DNA from: DASYYE01 sp035946955
Lineage (GTDB): Bacteria; Actinomycetota; Actinomycetes; Streptosporangiales; Streptosporangiaceae
DNA: 64,000 bases
NCBI GenBank assembly: GCA_035946955.1
Contig: DASYYE010000399.1
Span: 1-64,000 of the forward strand
Direction: 5' to 3'
Shown piece after piece: positions 43,656 through 52,356 of this stretch; positions within the stretch are counted from its first letter, which is position 1; the number at the start of each line of letters is the position of its first letter. Position numbers and translations under genes: made by a program. The notes below the pieces were generated by a model. That model had not been told where the DNA came from. It ran no database searches and saw only the letters and a program-made list of their open reading frames with translations.

Positions 43656-45112
43656 ACGGGCACTCAGCCGACCGGCGGATGACCGGAGCGCGACCGCGGG
43701 GACCGCTGGAATTCCCCACCGGTTTCGTCTGGGGTACGGCTACCGCTGCATATCAGGTAGAGGGAGCTACCGGGGAAGACGGCAGGGGACAGTCCATCTG
43801 GGATACCTTCTGCCGGATTCCCGGCGCGGTGCACCACGGAGATTCTGGTGATGTGGCGTGCGACCACTATCACCGGATCGCGGAGGACGCTGACCTGATC
43901 GCTGGGCTGGGGCTCGGGGCCTACCGTTTTTCCATCGCCTGGCCCCGGATCCAGCCGGATGGCACCGGCCAGGTCAACCAGCGCGGGATCGACCATTACC
44001 GCCGGCTGGTGGACCTGCTCAGGGGGCGTGGCATCGCTCCCGTCGCCACGCTGTATCACTGGGACCTGCCGCAGCCGCTGGAGGACCGGGGTGGCTGGCC
44101 GGAGCGTTCCACCGCCGACCGTTTCGCTGAATACGCAGCCATGGTCACGTCGGCGATTGACGGTGTGGACCAATGGATCACGGTCAACGAGCCCTGGGTG
44201 GTTGCTCACGAGGGCTACTCCCTGGGCAGCCACGCCCCCGGCCGCCAGGACTTCCCCGCTGCCATCGCCGCCACTCACCACCTGCTGCTGGGGCACGCGC
44301 GGGCCGCCGGATACGTCCGTGAGGCTGGTGGCAGCGACGCGCGGGTGGGGATCGCTCTCAACCTGGCGCCAGCCGTGGCCTCCTCGGCGGCGGAGGCCGA
44401 CCAGCAGGCCGCGGTCAGGGTAGACGGGTATCGCAACCGCTGGTACCTCGACCCGCTGCTGCGCGGCTGCTATCCCGCCGACATGGTGAGCTGCTATGAG
44501 CGTTTGGCGCCGCTTGACTTCATCTCCGATTCCGACCTCGCGGAGATCTGCGGTTCGCTCGACTTCCTCGGCATCACCTACTACAGCCCGGTCGTGGCAC
44601 GCGCTCTTCCGACCGGCAGTCGGACGGACGCGTCGGTTGATGAGGCTGCCCTTGAGGCGCTCCTCGTTAGCCGCCCAGGGCAGCCAGTGACCGCGATGGG
44701 GTGGCCGGTCGAACCCGGTGGCCTGCGCGACATCCTGCTCCGGGTAGGCCGGGAGTATCCGCCGCTGCCGCTGTATGTGACCGAGAACGGTGCCGCGTTT
44801 CACGACTACGTGGACCCCGAAGGCCGCGTCAAGGATCCCGAGCGGGTTGCCTACCTGGCGGCGCACATCGCGGCGACACACGAGGCCATCGCCGCGGGCG
44901 CGGACGTGAGGGGTTACTTCTGCTGGTCGCTGCTGGACAACTTCGAGTGGGCCGAGGGATACTCCCAGCGGTTCGGCCTGGTCTGGGTCGACTACGGAAC
45001 CCAGCGGCGCACCCCCAAAGACAGCGCCGAGTGGTTCGCAGGCGTCGCCCGGTCGAACCGGCTGCCGACGCCCGGCCCATACCCGGGCACCTCCGGGCGG
45101 GGCGAGTCGTGA
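43652..45112 (+). CDS. GH1 beta-glucosidase
   Basis: 486 aa. FPTGFVWGTATAAYQVEGAT and GRGQSIWDTFCRIPG are the family N-terminal signature. Acid/base Glu180 lies in TVNEPW and nucleophile Glu378 in YVTENG; GYFCWSLLDNFEWAEGYSQR is the sugar-binding loop. It has no signal peptide, so it cleaves the imported beta-glycoside in the cytosol. It is coupled to the permease by an ATGA overlap and to the next gene by a GTGA overlap. BglB/BglA-type enzymes are the nearest named relatives. Confidence 0.93.
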   Translation: MNGHSADRRMTGARPRGPLEFPTGFVWGTATAAYQVEGATGEDGRGQSIWDTFCRIPGAVHHGDSGDVACDHYHRIAEDADLIAGLGLGAYRFSIAWPRIQPDGTGQVNQRGIDHYRRLVDLLRGRGIAPVATLYHWDLPQPLEDRGGWPERSTADRFAEYAAMVTSAIDGVDQWITVNEPWVVAHEGYSLGSHAPGRQDFPAAIAATHHLLLGHARAAGYVREAGGSDARVGIALNLAPAVASSAAEADQQAAVRVDGYRNRWYLDPLLRGCYPADMVSCYERLAPLDFISDSDLAEICGSLDFLGITYYSPVVARALPTGSRTDASVDEAALEALLVSRPGQPVTAMGWPVEPGGLRDILLRVGREYPPLPLYVTENGAAFHDYVDPEGRVKDPERVAYLAAHIAATHEAIAAGADVRGYFCWSLLDNFEWAEGYSQRFGLVWVDYGTQRRTPKDSAEWFAGVARSNRLPTPGPYPGTSGRGES

Positions 45113-46059
45113 CAAGGGAAGCGCTCAGCCGACGGCGTCTGGGAAACACCTCATTGGACGTGACTCCCGTGTGCGTGGGGGGTGCGCCGCTGGGGAGCAT
45201 GCCAGAGAATTTCGGCTACCAGGTGCCGGCCGAACAAGCGATTGAGACGGTTCGCCGGGTGCTGCGCGGTCCGGTCAACTTCCTCGACACCTCCAACGAT
45301 TACGGAGCGGGCAGGAGCGAGGAGCGGATCGGCATGGCGCTGCGGGCCGAGGGTGGCCTTCCGCCGGGCTTCGTGGTAGCGACCAAGGTGGATCCGGATC
45401 CCGTCACCGGCCGTTTCGACGCTGCCAGGGCGCGTGAGTCCGCCCAGGAGAGCCTCCACCGGCTCGGTCTCGACCGGTTGCCGTTGCTGTACTTGCACGA
45501 TCCCGATGACATCCCATTCGAGGAGGCGGTGGGCCCAGGTGGCGTCGTCGATGGTCTGATAGCGCTCCGCAATGAGGGATTGGTGCGCCACCTCGGCATC
45601 GCGGGTGGCCCGGTGGCGCTCATGCGCCGGTATACCGGCACCGGCGTCTTCGAAGTCCTGCTGACGCACAACCGCTTCACGCTGGTGGACAGGTCAGCGG
45701 CCGAACTGATCGATGACGCGGTCGCCGCGGGGATAGGGGTGGTGAATGCCGCTCCCTACGGTGGCGGCATTCTGGCACGCGGCACTTCCCACACCCAGGA
45801 TTACGGTTACCGCCGCGCCTCGGACGAGGTACTGCGGCGGATCGGCCGTATGGAACTGTGCCGCGGCTTCGGCGTCCCCCTGCGAGCCGCGGCACTGCAC
45901 TTCTCGCTGCGCGACTCGCGCATCACATCGACAGTCGTCGGGACGGCGGACGCCGCTCATGTCGATGACCTGATGGCGTTGGTGAGGACCGTCATTCCCG
46001 GGGATCTGTGGCAGCGACTGGATGATCTGGCGGCTCCCCGGGAGGAGTGGCTCTGGTAG
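45109..46059 (+). CDS. Aldo/keto reductase (aldose 1-dehydrogenase-like)
   Basis: 316 aa from GTG. The catalytic tetrad can be seen: NFLDTSNDYG (Asp, Tyr), VATKVDPDP (Lys) and LYLHDPDD (His). GGILARGTSHTQDYGYRR and ITSTVVGTADAAHVDDLMAL are as in D-threo-aldose 1-dehydrogenase/L-fucose dehydrogenase-like members. In the operon it could oxidise the sugar released by the GH1 enzyme. The start overlaps the preceding stop. Confidence 0.88.
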   Translation: MTREALSRRRLGNTSLDVTPVCVGGAPLGSMPENFGYQVPAEQAIETVRRVLRGPVNFLDTSNDYGAGRSEERIGMALRAEGGLPPGFVVATKVDPDPVTGRFDAARARESAQESLHRLGLDRLPLLYLHDPDDIPFEEAVGPGGVVDGLIALRNEGLVRHLGIAGGPVALMRRYTGTGVFEVLLTHNRFTLVDRSAAELIDDAVAAGIGVVNAAPYGGGILARGTSHTQDYGYRRASDEVLRRIGRMELCRGFGVPLRAAALHFSLRDSRITSTVVGTADAAHVDDLMALVRTVIPGDLWQRLDDLAAPREEWLW

Positions 46060-46070
46060 GGAGGAAACGG

Positions 46071-46940
46071 ATGGCTGGCGCAGTCGATGGCCTTCATTTC
46101 GGCGTCGTCGGTGTGACCGACGTCGGCCGGGCTCTTGATTTCTACTGTGGGTTGCTGGAGTTCACCCTGGTTGAGCGGCAGCCGGGAACCGCAGACCAGG
46201 GGGACCGCTGCCGACTCGCCTCCGATGGCCGCTTCCTCGTGCTTCAGGAACTCCGGCCTGGGCGAGGTGAGCCCGGCTGGGTGAACGATGACCTCCAAGC
46301 CGGCATGCGCCACATCGGCCTCAAGGTCGACGACATCGACGCCTGGGCCGAGCGGGTGCGCTCGGCGGGTGCGCGGTTCACCCTCGAGCCCACCGCCGCC
46401 TTCGGCGATGTCAGGATCTGCTTCTTCCTGGACCCCGACGGCGCACACCTTGAATTCATCCAGGGCGATGTCAACTACACCAGCGTCACCTCGCCCGACC
46501 TCGTCGAGGCCGAGCGTGCAGCACCCGTGCCCGCCACACCCCGGTTCGATCACGTGGCTGTGTCGGTAGCGGACCTCGGTACCGCCCTTGGCTTCTACAC
46601 CGGACATCTGGGTTTCCCCGTCCTCGGCCAACTGCGGGAGGACGACCCCGAGCGCGGTTTTACGATCACTTACCTCCAGGCCGGCCCTGGGATCCTCGAG
46701 ATATTCAGCTTCTCGGAGCCGCTGCTCGTCAACTCCTTCAACGCGTCGTCGCCGGCACCAGGGCTGCTTCATCTCGGCCTAGCGGCGGCCGATGTCCCGG
46801 CGGCGGTGGCGCACCTCCTGGCGGGTGGGGCTACGCTCCTGGGCGCTGACGGCGCCCAAACGCACGACATGGCCTTGCTGACCGACGCCGACGGCACTCC
46901 ACTGGAGGTCAGCTCCTGTTACCTACCGCGAGCTGATTGA
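46071..46940 (+). CDS. Two-domain VOC-superfamily protein
   Basis: 289 aa with GGAGG before the ATG at 46071. Two glyoxalase-like halves occur: residues 1-145 (DGLHFGVVGVTDVGRALDFY ... CFFLDPDGAHLEFIQGD) and 155-289 (RFDHVAVSVADLGTALGFYT ... LLTDADGTPLEVSSCYLP). Metal ligands His and Glu are present at the expected ends of both halves. Possible roles are an isomerase/epimerase or a dioxygenase acting on an acid or lactone product of the operon; the operon context favours sugar-acid processing. Confidence 0.85.
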   Translation: MAGAVDGLHFGVVGVTDVGRALDFYCGLLEFTLVERQPGTADQGDRCRLASDGRFLVLQELRPGRGEPGWVNDDLQAGMRHIGLKVDDIDAWAERVRSAGARFTLEPTAAFGDVRICFFLDPDGAHLEFIQGDVNYTSVTSPDLVEAERAAPVPATPRFDHVAVSVADLGTALGFYTGHLGFPVLGQLREDDPERGFTITYLQAGPGILEIFSFSEPLLVNSFNASSPAPGLLHLGLAAADVPAAVAHLLAGGATLLGADGAQTHDMALLTDADGTPLEVSSCYLPRAD

Positions 46941-46969
46941 GCTCCTAAGCTAGGCAACCCATGACGATG

Positions 46970-46989
46970 ACGGCCTGACGGTCGGCCGT
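46970..46989 (+). terminator. Weak hairpin after the sugar operon
   Basis: ACGGCC-tgacggtc-GGCCGT, a 6-bp stem with an 8-base loop, 30 bases after the last stop codon. Position is right; stem is short. Confidence 0.35.
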
Positions 46990-47077
46990 GGCGCGTCAGA
47001 CCGGGGTGGCCAGCTTGCGGGTTTGCGGACCTAATCCGCGAGCTACTGAAGGCATCCCGGCTGCGGGTGGGGGCCGG

Positions 47078-47803
47078 TTAGGTGGCGTTGAGGAGAGCGC
47101 CGGCCTGGCGTACGAGGGCTGGGTCTGAACCGAGCAGGAGCATTGCGTGGGTGTGCTGTGCGCAGATGATGGTGACTCCACTCGCTCGCACCGTCCAGGC
47201 ACCCTCGGCCCCGCCGAGTTCTCGTGCATGGCTGGCTTCGGCGAACGGCTGGCTGCTGTCCAGGATGGTCAGCCGTTCTCCTGAGGGGGTGCGGTAGGCG
47301 AACATGGTGACCGCCACGCCGCCAAGCTTGCCATGGGCCGCGCCCACTAGATGCAGGGTCAGGGGTGTGAGTATGGGGGCCGGTTCGGTGGGGACAGCGG
47401 TTCCGGGCAGCCGGTCAGCCCAGTAGCTGGCGACGGCGGCGGTGATCACCGCGGGTGGTGCGGCACCCGGCGCCGGCCGGCTGTGAGGCCATGGCCGGGC
47501 CAGGATGGCGGTGGCCGCGAGCACCGCCACTGCCGTGACGGCCGCAGCCATGACCGGCCACCTGGGTCGCTGGCGGGGAGCTGGCAGCGTGGCGGAGGTG
47601 GTGACCGCGGCGCGGATGTTGTCGCGAAGCTGTGGCGGGGCGAGGTCGCGGGCGGCCTCGGCGAGCTGGCGGCCACGGCGGCCCAGGCAGACCTCGCGCC
47701 AGCAGGGCTCGCATATCAGCAGGTGGGCCTCGAAGCGACGGCGGGCCCGCGGCCGCATCGTGGTCAGGTACGCGGCGGCGAGCTGCTCGGGGTCGTGGCT
47801 CAT
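47078..47803 (-). CDS. Zinc-binding anti-sigma factor, membrane-anchored
   Basis: 241 aa from the ATG at 47803. His27-x3-Cys31-x2-Cys34 (FEAHLLICEPC) is the ZAS motif. One membrane segment follows (about residues 83-105, VMAAAVTAVAVLAATAILAR) and a large extracytoplasmic domain to the end. It binds and silences the ECF sigma factor encoded just upstream, whose stop it overlaps (ATGA). The redox or surface signal it senses is not evident. Confidence 0.85.
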   Translation of the reverse strand: MSHDPEQLAAAYLTTMRPRARRRFEAHLLICEPCWREVCLGRRGRQLAEAARDLAPPQLRDNIRAAVTTSATLPAPRQRPRWPVMAAAVTAVAVLAATAILARPWPHSRPAPGAAPPAVITAAVASYWADRLPGTAVPTEPAPILTPLTLHLVGAAHGKLGGVAVTMFAYRTPSGERLTILDSSQPFAEASHARELGGAEGAWTVRASGVTIICAQHTHAMLLLGSDPALVRQAGALLNAT

Positions 47804-48342
47804 CGCGGTACCCCGGGTGGCTTGGGGGGCAGGTGTTCTTCGGCCAAGCTGAGCGCGAGCGTCTTGCGGCCGCGGTGCACCCGGGCCAAGACGGTCCCGC
47901 GCGGGGCGCCGATGATCGCGGCGACCTGGGCAGCACTGAACCCGCACAGGTCCATCAGGGTGATCGCGATTCGCTGGGCATCGGGCAGGGCCCACAGCGC
48001 CGCCTTGATCCGGGCGGTGCCCAGCCGTTCCAGCGCGGCCTCGGCGGTGTCGGCCCGGCTGGGCAGGTCAGGCACTGGGGCGTCCGAGACGGCGGCGCTG
48101 CGGCGGGCGTGGCGGCGCCGCTCATCACGCCCGGCATTGAGGCAGATCGTCGCCAGCCACGCCCCGGTGTCATCGGGTCGGCGCCGCTGCCAGGCGGCGA
48201 AGGCTCGCAGATAGGTGTCTTGCACAATGTCGGCCGCATCAGCCGGGTGCGGGGCCAGCCGCAGCGCCAGGGTCTGCAGCAGGTCGGCATAGGGAAGCGC
48301 CGCCGCCAGGAACTCCTCATGGTCGCTTGCCCGGCCTTTCAT
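47800..48342 (-). CDS. ECF-type sigma factor
   Basis: 180 aa. Region 2 is seen in ADAADIVQDTYLRAFAAWQR (DxAxDIVQDTYLRA) and region 4 in IKAALWALPDAQRIAITLMD then LCGFSAAQVAAIIGAPRGTV with LARVHRGRKTL. It recruits RNA polymerase to a small regulon when released by its anti-sigma partner encoded next. The membrane-protein gene at 48670 is divergent and a candidate target. Confidence 0.92.
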   Translation of the reverse strand: MKGRASDHEEFLAAALPYADLLQTLALRLAPHPADAADIVQDTYLRAFAAWQRRRPDDTGAWLATICLNAGRDERRRHARRSAAVSDAPVPDLPSRADTAEAALERLGTARIKAALWALPDAQRIAITLMDLCGFSAAQVAAIIGAPRGTVLARVHRGRKTLALSLAEEHLPPKPPGVPR

Positions 48343-48669
48343 CTGCCGCCACTCACCACCCCTCTAACTGTTTGGACGTGCCGCTAGCCACGGTGATTGC
48401 ACGCCCGGGGTTCACCGCACGCAATCACCGCGCCGCCGACCACGTCCCCACAACATGGAAGGGCAACTGCGGCTGCCGGGAAGGACCGCGGGTGAGTGGT
48501 CACCACGACCGGCTGCCGGCCATGCGCACCAGACCGGCGCGGCACAGGAGCGGCAGGGCATTGCCGCGCCGACCGCGTTGGCTTCCCCGGCCGGCGCATC
48601 AGCCACCACACCCTGCCACCGCTCCGGCTGGGCTTCGCCCGGCCGGCCGATTAGCGAAAGGGCCCACTC
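48343..48669. other. Intergenic region between the sigma operon and a membrane-protein gene
   Basis: About 330 bases holding the divergent promoters. I could not identify a convincing ECF-type -35/-10 pair by eye. No supported gene. Confidence 0.4.
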
Positions 48670-49200
48670 ATGCTTCTCACGATGGCCAGGCTGATCGCCG
48701 CAGCATTGCTCGTTGCGTCTGCCGCCGCGTTCGCCACCGGGACCACTATCGAGCGCCACACAGCCAGCGGCGAAAGCCGGACTGCGCAACATGACCAACG
48801 GCACCACCCCGAGGCCGGCAGGCCTGGCGGCGATTCCGCCGGCACGGAGGGTGCAGCCAACGGCGAGAGCTCCACCATGCATGCGGCCGAGCACAGCTCA
48901 GAGAGCCTGCTTGGTATCAACCCGGAGGCGACCTGGCTGGTGGTGATCGCGGTGGCGGTGTCGCTTGCGCTGGCCGCGCTGATCCTCACCGTCCGCTCAC
49001 CCCTGCTGGCGGCCGTGGCAGCGCTGGTAATGCTGGCGTTCACCGCATTGGATATCCGTGAAGTGACCCATCAACTCAATGAATCAAATTCGGGACTGGC
49101 CGCGCTCGCCGCCACCGTCGCCCTGCTGCACCTGGCGGCCGGCGCTGCCGCAGTCCTGATCACCCGCGATACCCGCAGCCAGCCCCGCACCACCGCCTGA
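48670..49200 (+). CDS. Membrane protein with histidine-rich external loop
   Basis: 176 aa. An N-terminal signal-like helix (MARLIAAALLVASAAAFATG) is followed by a 60-residue hydrophilic stretch with several His residues (TAQHDQRHHPEAGR, HAAEHS). Three helices at about 93-112, 115-135 and 141-165 follow. The His-rich segment could bind metal. No named family. It is divergent from the ECF sigma pair, hence a possible regulon member. Confidence 0.65.
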   Translation: MLLTMARLIAAALLVASAAAFATGTTIERHTASGESRTAQHDQRHHPEAGRPGGDSAGTEGAANGESSTMHAAEHSSESLLGINPEATWLVVIAVAVSLALAALILTVRSPLLAAVAALVMLAFTALDIREVTHQLNESNSGLAALAATVALLHLAAGAAAVLITRDTRSQPRTTA

Positions 49201-49557
49201 CACCCATCGGCCCTGATCATCTGTTCACCGAACCACCCGGGTCAGACCCCGGAAGGCCGCAGTGCCCAGCCCTCTCGCCGTGGCTGCAGCACAGAAACCT
49301 GCCTCACCTTGCATGATTGGCGGCTGACCTGGCGTCAGTGCGGCGGCCCACCCGGCTTACCATGCCGCCACCAGCATGTGCATGTGCAGCCAGCCATGCG
49401 TCGCCTCACATTGCCGGGAAGCCGGTGATGACCTCGGCCTCGACCCACGGCGCCGCTCTCCGGTTCAGCCATGAGCGGATCCCAGTCCTCGGGTGTTGAC
49501 ATCCGGGCTGCCGTTAGTAGTAATTTGCAAGTCACTAGCTACTGAAGGCATGCAGTG
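49201..49557. other. Gene-poor stretch
   Basis: About 355 bases. A 15-bp sequence AGCTACTGAAGGCAT at 49537-49551 also occurs at 47041-47055 in the same orientation. No supported gene. Confidence 0.4.
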
Positions 49558-49752
49558 ATGACCATCCTTGACGAGATCCAGACAAGCATCAGGCAGCACA
49601 CAGAGGCTGCCGACCGCTCGGTGATGGGCATCGGGCGGCGGACGGCCGAGGGCAGCGTGGCCGGGCAGGACATTGACGGCGACCTCGTAGTCATCGAGGT
49701 CGACACTGGCGGCGCTCCGGCACTGACGTGGGCCGAAATCGAGGGCAACTGA
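49558..49752 (+). CDS. Small hypothetical protein, coupled to a DUF1707 gene
   Basis: 64 aa, MTILDEIQTSIRQHTEAADR and onward, ending ALTWAEIEGN. It has no recognisable domain. GAAGG lies upstream. Its TGA shares a base with the ATG of the DUF1707 gene, so translation is coupled and a joint role is likely. Confidence 0.5.
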   Translation: MTILDEIQTSIRQHTEAADRSVMGIGRRTAEGSVAGQDIDGDLVVIEVDTGGAPALTWAEIEGN

Positions 49753-50219
49753 TGGACGAAAGCATCCGCGTTTCCGATGCCGACCGGGACCGCGTCACCG
49801 CCCAGTTGCGCGACCACTTCGCCGAGGGCCGGATCACCCCCGGCGAACTGGACGAGCGGCTGTCGGTGGCGCTGAACGCCAAGACCTTCGGCGACCTGCG
49901 CCGCATCATGGCTGACCTGCCCGGGCCCGTCCCGGCGCCGCTCGCTGCGGCGCCGCCCCCACTGCGGGCCACGCCCGGCTGGGCCGTCCGCCGCCACCCG
50001 CCCTTCCCGCCGCTGATTCTGCTCGCGCTGCTCGCAGCGCTGCTGAGCCCCGGCGCCGGCTGGGTGCTGGCCGCGTTCGTCAACGTGATCTTGCTGTTCT
50101 GGCTGATGACACTCGTCGGCAGCGCCTTTGCCTTCGGCTGGTCGCAGCGGCCATGGCACCACCACCGTGGCTGGCAGCGCCCCCAGTATCCCTCGGGGCG
50201 CCACTACACGTGGCTATGA
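49752..50219 (+). CDS. DUF1707 domain membrane protein
   Basis: 155 aa. The first 55 residues, IRVSDADRDRVTAQLRDHFA, EGRITPGELDERLSVALNAK and TFGDLRRIMADLPG, are the actinobacterial DUF1707 (SHOCT-like) domain. Two helices at about 90-108 and 109-130 (FPPLILLALLAALLSPG, AAFVNVILLFWLMTLV) and a His/Trp-rich cytosolic tail follow. DUF1707 proteins are often small envelope-associated proteins of unknown role. Confidence 0.88.
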   Translation: MDESIRVSDADRDRVTAQLRDHFAEGRITPGELDERLSVALNAKTFGDLRRIMADLPGPVPAPLAAAPPPLRATPGWAVRRHPPFPPLILLALLAALLSPGAGWVLAAFVNVILLFWLMTLVGSAFAFGWSQRPWHHHRGWQRPQYPSGRHYTWL

Positions 50220-50417
50220 CGGCGCCGCGACCCTAGCGCGGGCCCGGTCGCCGCTCGCGCAAGCACAGCGACGCAGCCACGGGTGGTGCTGCTTGCTGCC
50301 GCTCCACTGCACCGCGGTGGTCGGCGCAGTGGGAGCGATCAGCACTGTGTCCGCTTCGGGCAGCGAGTAGGCCGGTTGCTCTGCAGTAGGTGGGTCTCGC
50401 TGCCCGAAGCGCTGAGA

Positions 50418-50720
50418 TCAGCCGGTCGCCGACGGGACGCGCTCGGCCACCACGGCGTACAGGCGTGGGACCGAATGCCGCACCAACTGCGTCTGGGCCT
50501 GCGGGCTGTTCATGATCTGCGCCAGCTTGGGCAAGAACGCACGTGCGGCCGTCTCGTCACAGAACTCCAGGTCGATAAGAACCTCATTCGGCTCGGTGAG
50601 GCTGCGGCTCACCCGGTAGGACTGGACGCCCTGCTCGGCCCGGAACCGCTCGTACTTGTCGAAGTTCGCCTTCCAGGTATCGAAGTCGCGGATCGTGTTC
50701 TGGATGTGGATGGTGGTCAT
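50418..50720 (-). CDS. Small ABM/dimeric alpha-beta barrel protein
   Basis: 100 aa from the ATG at 50720, with GAGGAG upstream. TTIHIQNTIRDFDTWKANFD, KYERFRAEQGVQSYRVSRSL and VLIDLEFCDETAARAFLPKL suggest the ferredoxin-like alpha/beta barrel of antibiotic-biosynthesis-monooxygenase-like proteins. Substrate unknown. It is divergent from a LuxR-type regulator and may be controlled by it. Confidence 0.75.
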   Translation of the reverse strand: MTTIHIQNTIRDFDTWKANFDKYERFRAEQGVQSYRVSRSLTEPNEVLIDLEFCDETAARAFLPKLAQIMNSPQAQTQLVRHSVPRLYAVVAERVPSATG

Positions 50721-50804
50721 GTCTCCTCCTCGGATCGGTGGAAGACCAGACTGCGGCGAAGACACGCACCGTCCTATCCCCGATCTGGGGGATTTTCCGC
50801 CGCC

Positions 50805-50810
50805 TATGCT
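50805..50810 (+). promoter_or_regulatory. Probable -10 of a leaderless LuxR-type regulator
   Basis: TATGCT ends exactly six bases before the ATG at 50817; this supports that start over longer upstream frames. Confidence 0.4.
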
Positions 50811-50816
50811 GGGCCG

Positions 50817-51860
50817 ATGGCCGCTTCGCGCGAACTGGCCGACCGGGCTGCGGCGGTGTGCCACCGGCCGCTGCCGGCCAAGGCGCTGCGCGAGGAACTC
50901 GTCGCGCTGGTGCGCCGGACCGTGCCGTTCAGCGGGTACAACTTCCCGCTCACCGATCCAGTGTCTCGCGTGGCTACCTCGCCACTGGCCGACGTGCCCG
51001 GCCTTGCCTGGCCGCGCCTGCCCATGTTGATCTGCTCCCGGTATCTGACTGCGTCCTGCCGCTGGGACCACATGCTCGAGGCGGGAGTCGTAGCCACCTC
51101 GCTGATGCACGAGACGGACGGACACCCCAGCCGATCACTGGTGTGGCGCGACGTGCAATGCCAGCTCGGGGTTACCGACACCGCCATCGTCGTATTCGCC
51201 GACCGGTACGGCTGCTGGGGCGTGCTCGACCTCTGGCGTTACGGCGGCGCATCGTTCACGGCGGGCGAACTGCGCCTGCTCGCCACGCTGGCCCGCCCGG
51301 TGACGGCTGGGCTGCGCGCGGCCATCGCCCGCACATTCGTCGATCCCGGACGGCAACTGCACCCGATCGGGCCCGCGGTCGTGGTACTCGACTCCGGCTT
51401 GCAAGTAAGGCGCCAGACCGAAGCGGCAGCCGACGCGCTGCTGCGCCTGAACCCGCCCGATGAGCCAATGGCGCCGATCCCGGCCGCCGCGTACAACATC
51501 GCCGCCGCCCTCGTCGCGCAGGAGCACGACATGCCTATCGGCCCGCCATGGTCGCGGATCCACCTCGGCGGCAGCCGCTGGGTGACGGTCAAAGCGTCGC
51601 GACTTGGCCCCGACATCGCCGTGTCGATCGAGCCGAGCACCGCGGCGGACCGCCTGGACATCTACGCCCGGGCCTGCGGACTGACCCTGCGTGAGTCTGA
51701 AGTCCTCGCGCTGCTCTGCGAGGGCCTCGACACCCGCCAGATCGCCGAACGGATGGTGGTGTCCGAACACACCGCCAGCGACCACCTCAAAGCCATCCTC
51801 GCCAAGGCCGGAGTCCACACCCGGCAGCTCCTCCTGGCCCGCGGACTGGGCACACGGTGA
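50817..51860 (+). CDS. LuxR-type HTH transcriptional regulator
   Basis: 347 aa. The C-terminal HTH, LTLRESEVLALLCEGLDTRQ, IAERMVVSEHTASDHLKAIL and AKAGVHTRQLLLA, is a clear GerE/LuxR domain. The N-terminal 250 residues resemble a GAF-like sensor (DTAIVVFADRYGCWGVLDLW). No receiver aspartate or AAA domain, so it is a one-component regulator with an unknown ligand. It faces the ABM-like gene. Confidence 0.9.
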   Translation: MAASRELADRAAAVCHRPLPAKALREELVALVRRTVPFSGYNFPLTDPVSRVATSPLADVPGLAWPRLPMLICSRYLTASCRWDHMLEAGVVATSLMHETDGHPSRSLVWRDVQCQLGVTDTAIVVFADRYGCWGVLDLWRYGGASFTAGELRLLATLARPVTAGLRAAIARTFVDPGRQLHPIGPAVVVLDSGLQVRRQTEAAADALLRLNPPDEPMAPIPAAAYNIAAALVAQEHDMPIGPPWSRIHLGGSRWVTVKASRLGPDIAVSIEPSTAADRLDIYARACGLTLRESEVLALLCEGLDTRQIAERMVVSEHTASDHLKAILAKAGVHTRQLLLARGLGTR

Positions 51861-51968
51861 CCACGCGCCAGAAGACAGCCCGACTCGCGCCCGCTCGGAA
51901 GTGAGCCATCACTCGCCTGATATGTCAGCGCCCAATGCCACGCCTGCCGCTGAAGCTCCCGACCAGCA
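51861..51968. other. Short gap after the LuxR gene
   Basis: No gene; the bases lead into an integrative-element-like relic. Confidence 0.3.
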
Positions 51969-52199
51969 CTACCAAGCTTGGCTGGCCACTCGCCTCCGCC
52001 CAGACCAGGCTCGTGGGCCCGCCAGCGCGGTATGGCCGCACCGCAAGACTCCGGGAAGGAAACCCTGCGCCCTTGGCTTTCGCGATCGCAGCTTGCCACT
52101 GTCGGCCGCACTGCGGCGGACTTGGCGCATCAGCAGTTCATAGGCGCCGATGAGCGCGAACGACGGCCCGGCGGCGATCACCCGGCAGGGCTCTGACAC
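51969..52199 (-). pseudogene. Relic of a DUF2637 (conjugative-element) protein
   Basis: The minus frame reads VIAAGPSFALIGAYELLMRQ then VRR, the C-terminal end of the DUF2637 membrane domain found in actinomycete integrative-conjugative and plasmid transfer regions ('wp.aL.gayELLm..vR'). A basic, unrelated tail follows and the N-terminal helices are gone. It suggests that an integrated element was once here. Confidence 0.4.
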
Positions 52200-52321
52200 C
52201 AGCCGTTCGTAACCAGCCAGCCCGCAATTCCCGGCGCCGATGGTCCTCCAAGCCAGCCGGGCTAACCGTCCGCAAGCACCCGCCCCGGCCGCGCCATCAC
52301 CGGACCAGGGTACGCAGGCCC

Positions 52322-52350
52322 TTGTGTAGACGCAACGTTGCGTCTACTGT
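52322..52350 (+). promoter_or_regulatory. Promoter with a 22-bp perfect palindrome, O-methyltransferase gene
   Basis: TTGTGT (52322-52327), a 17-base spacer and TACTGT (52345-52350) form a near-ideal promoter whose start would be the ATG at 52357. The spacer is filled by a perfect palindrome at 52326-52347 with half-site GTAGACGCAAC. Such palindromes are typical of TetR-type repressors. No TetR gene lies in the window. Confidence 0.7.
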
Positions 52351-52356
52351 GGGGCC

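Noticed and set aside
47041..49551. 15-bp direct repeats AGCTACTGAAGGCAT flanking the ECF sigma segment as an insertion footprint
   Set aside because: One or two identical 15-mers are expected by chance in 64 kb; no terminal repeats or integrase support insertion.
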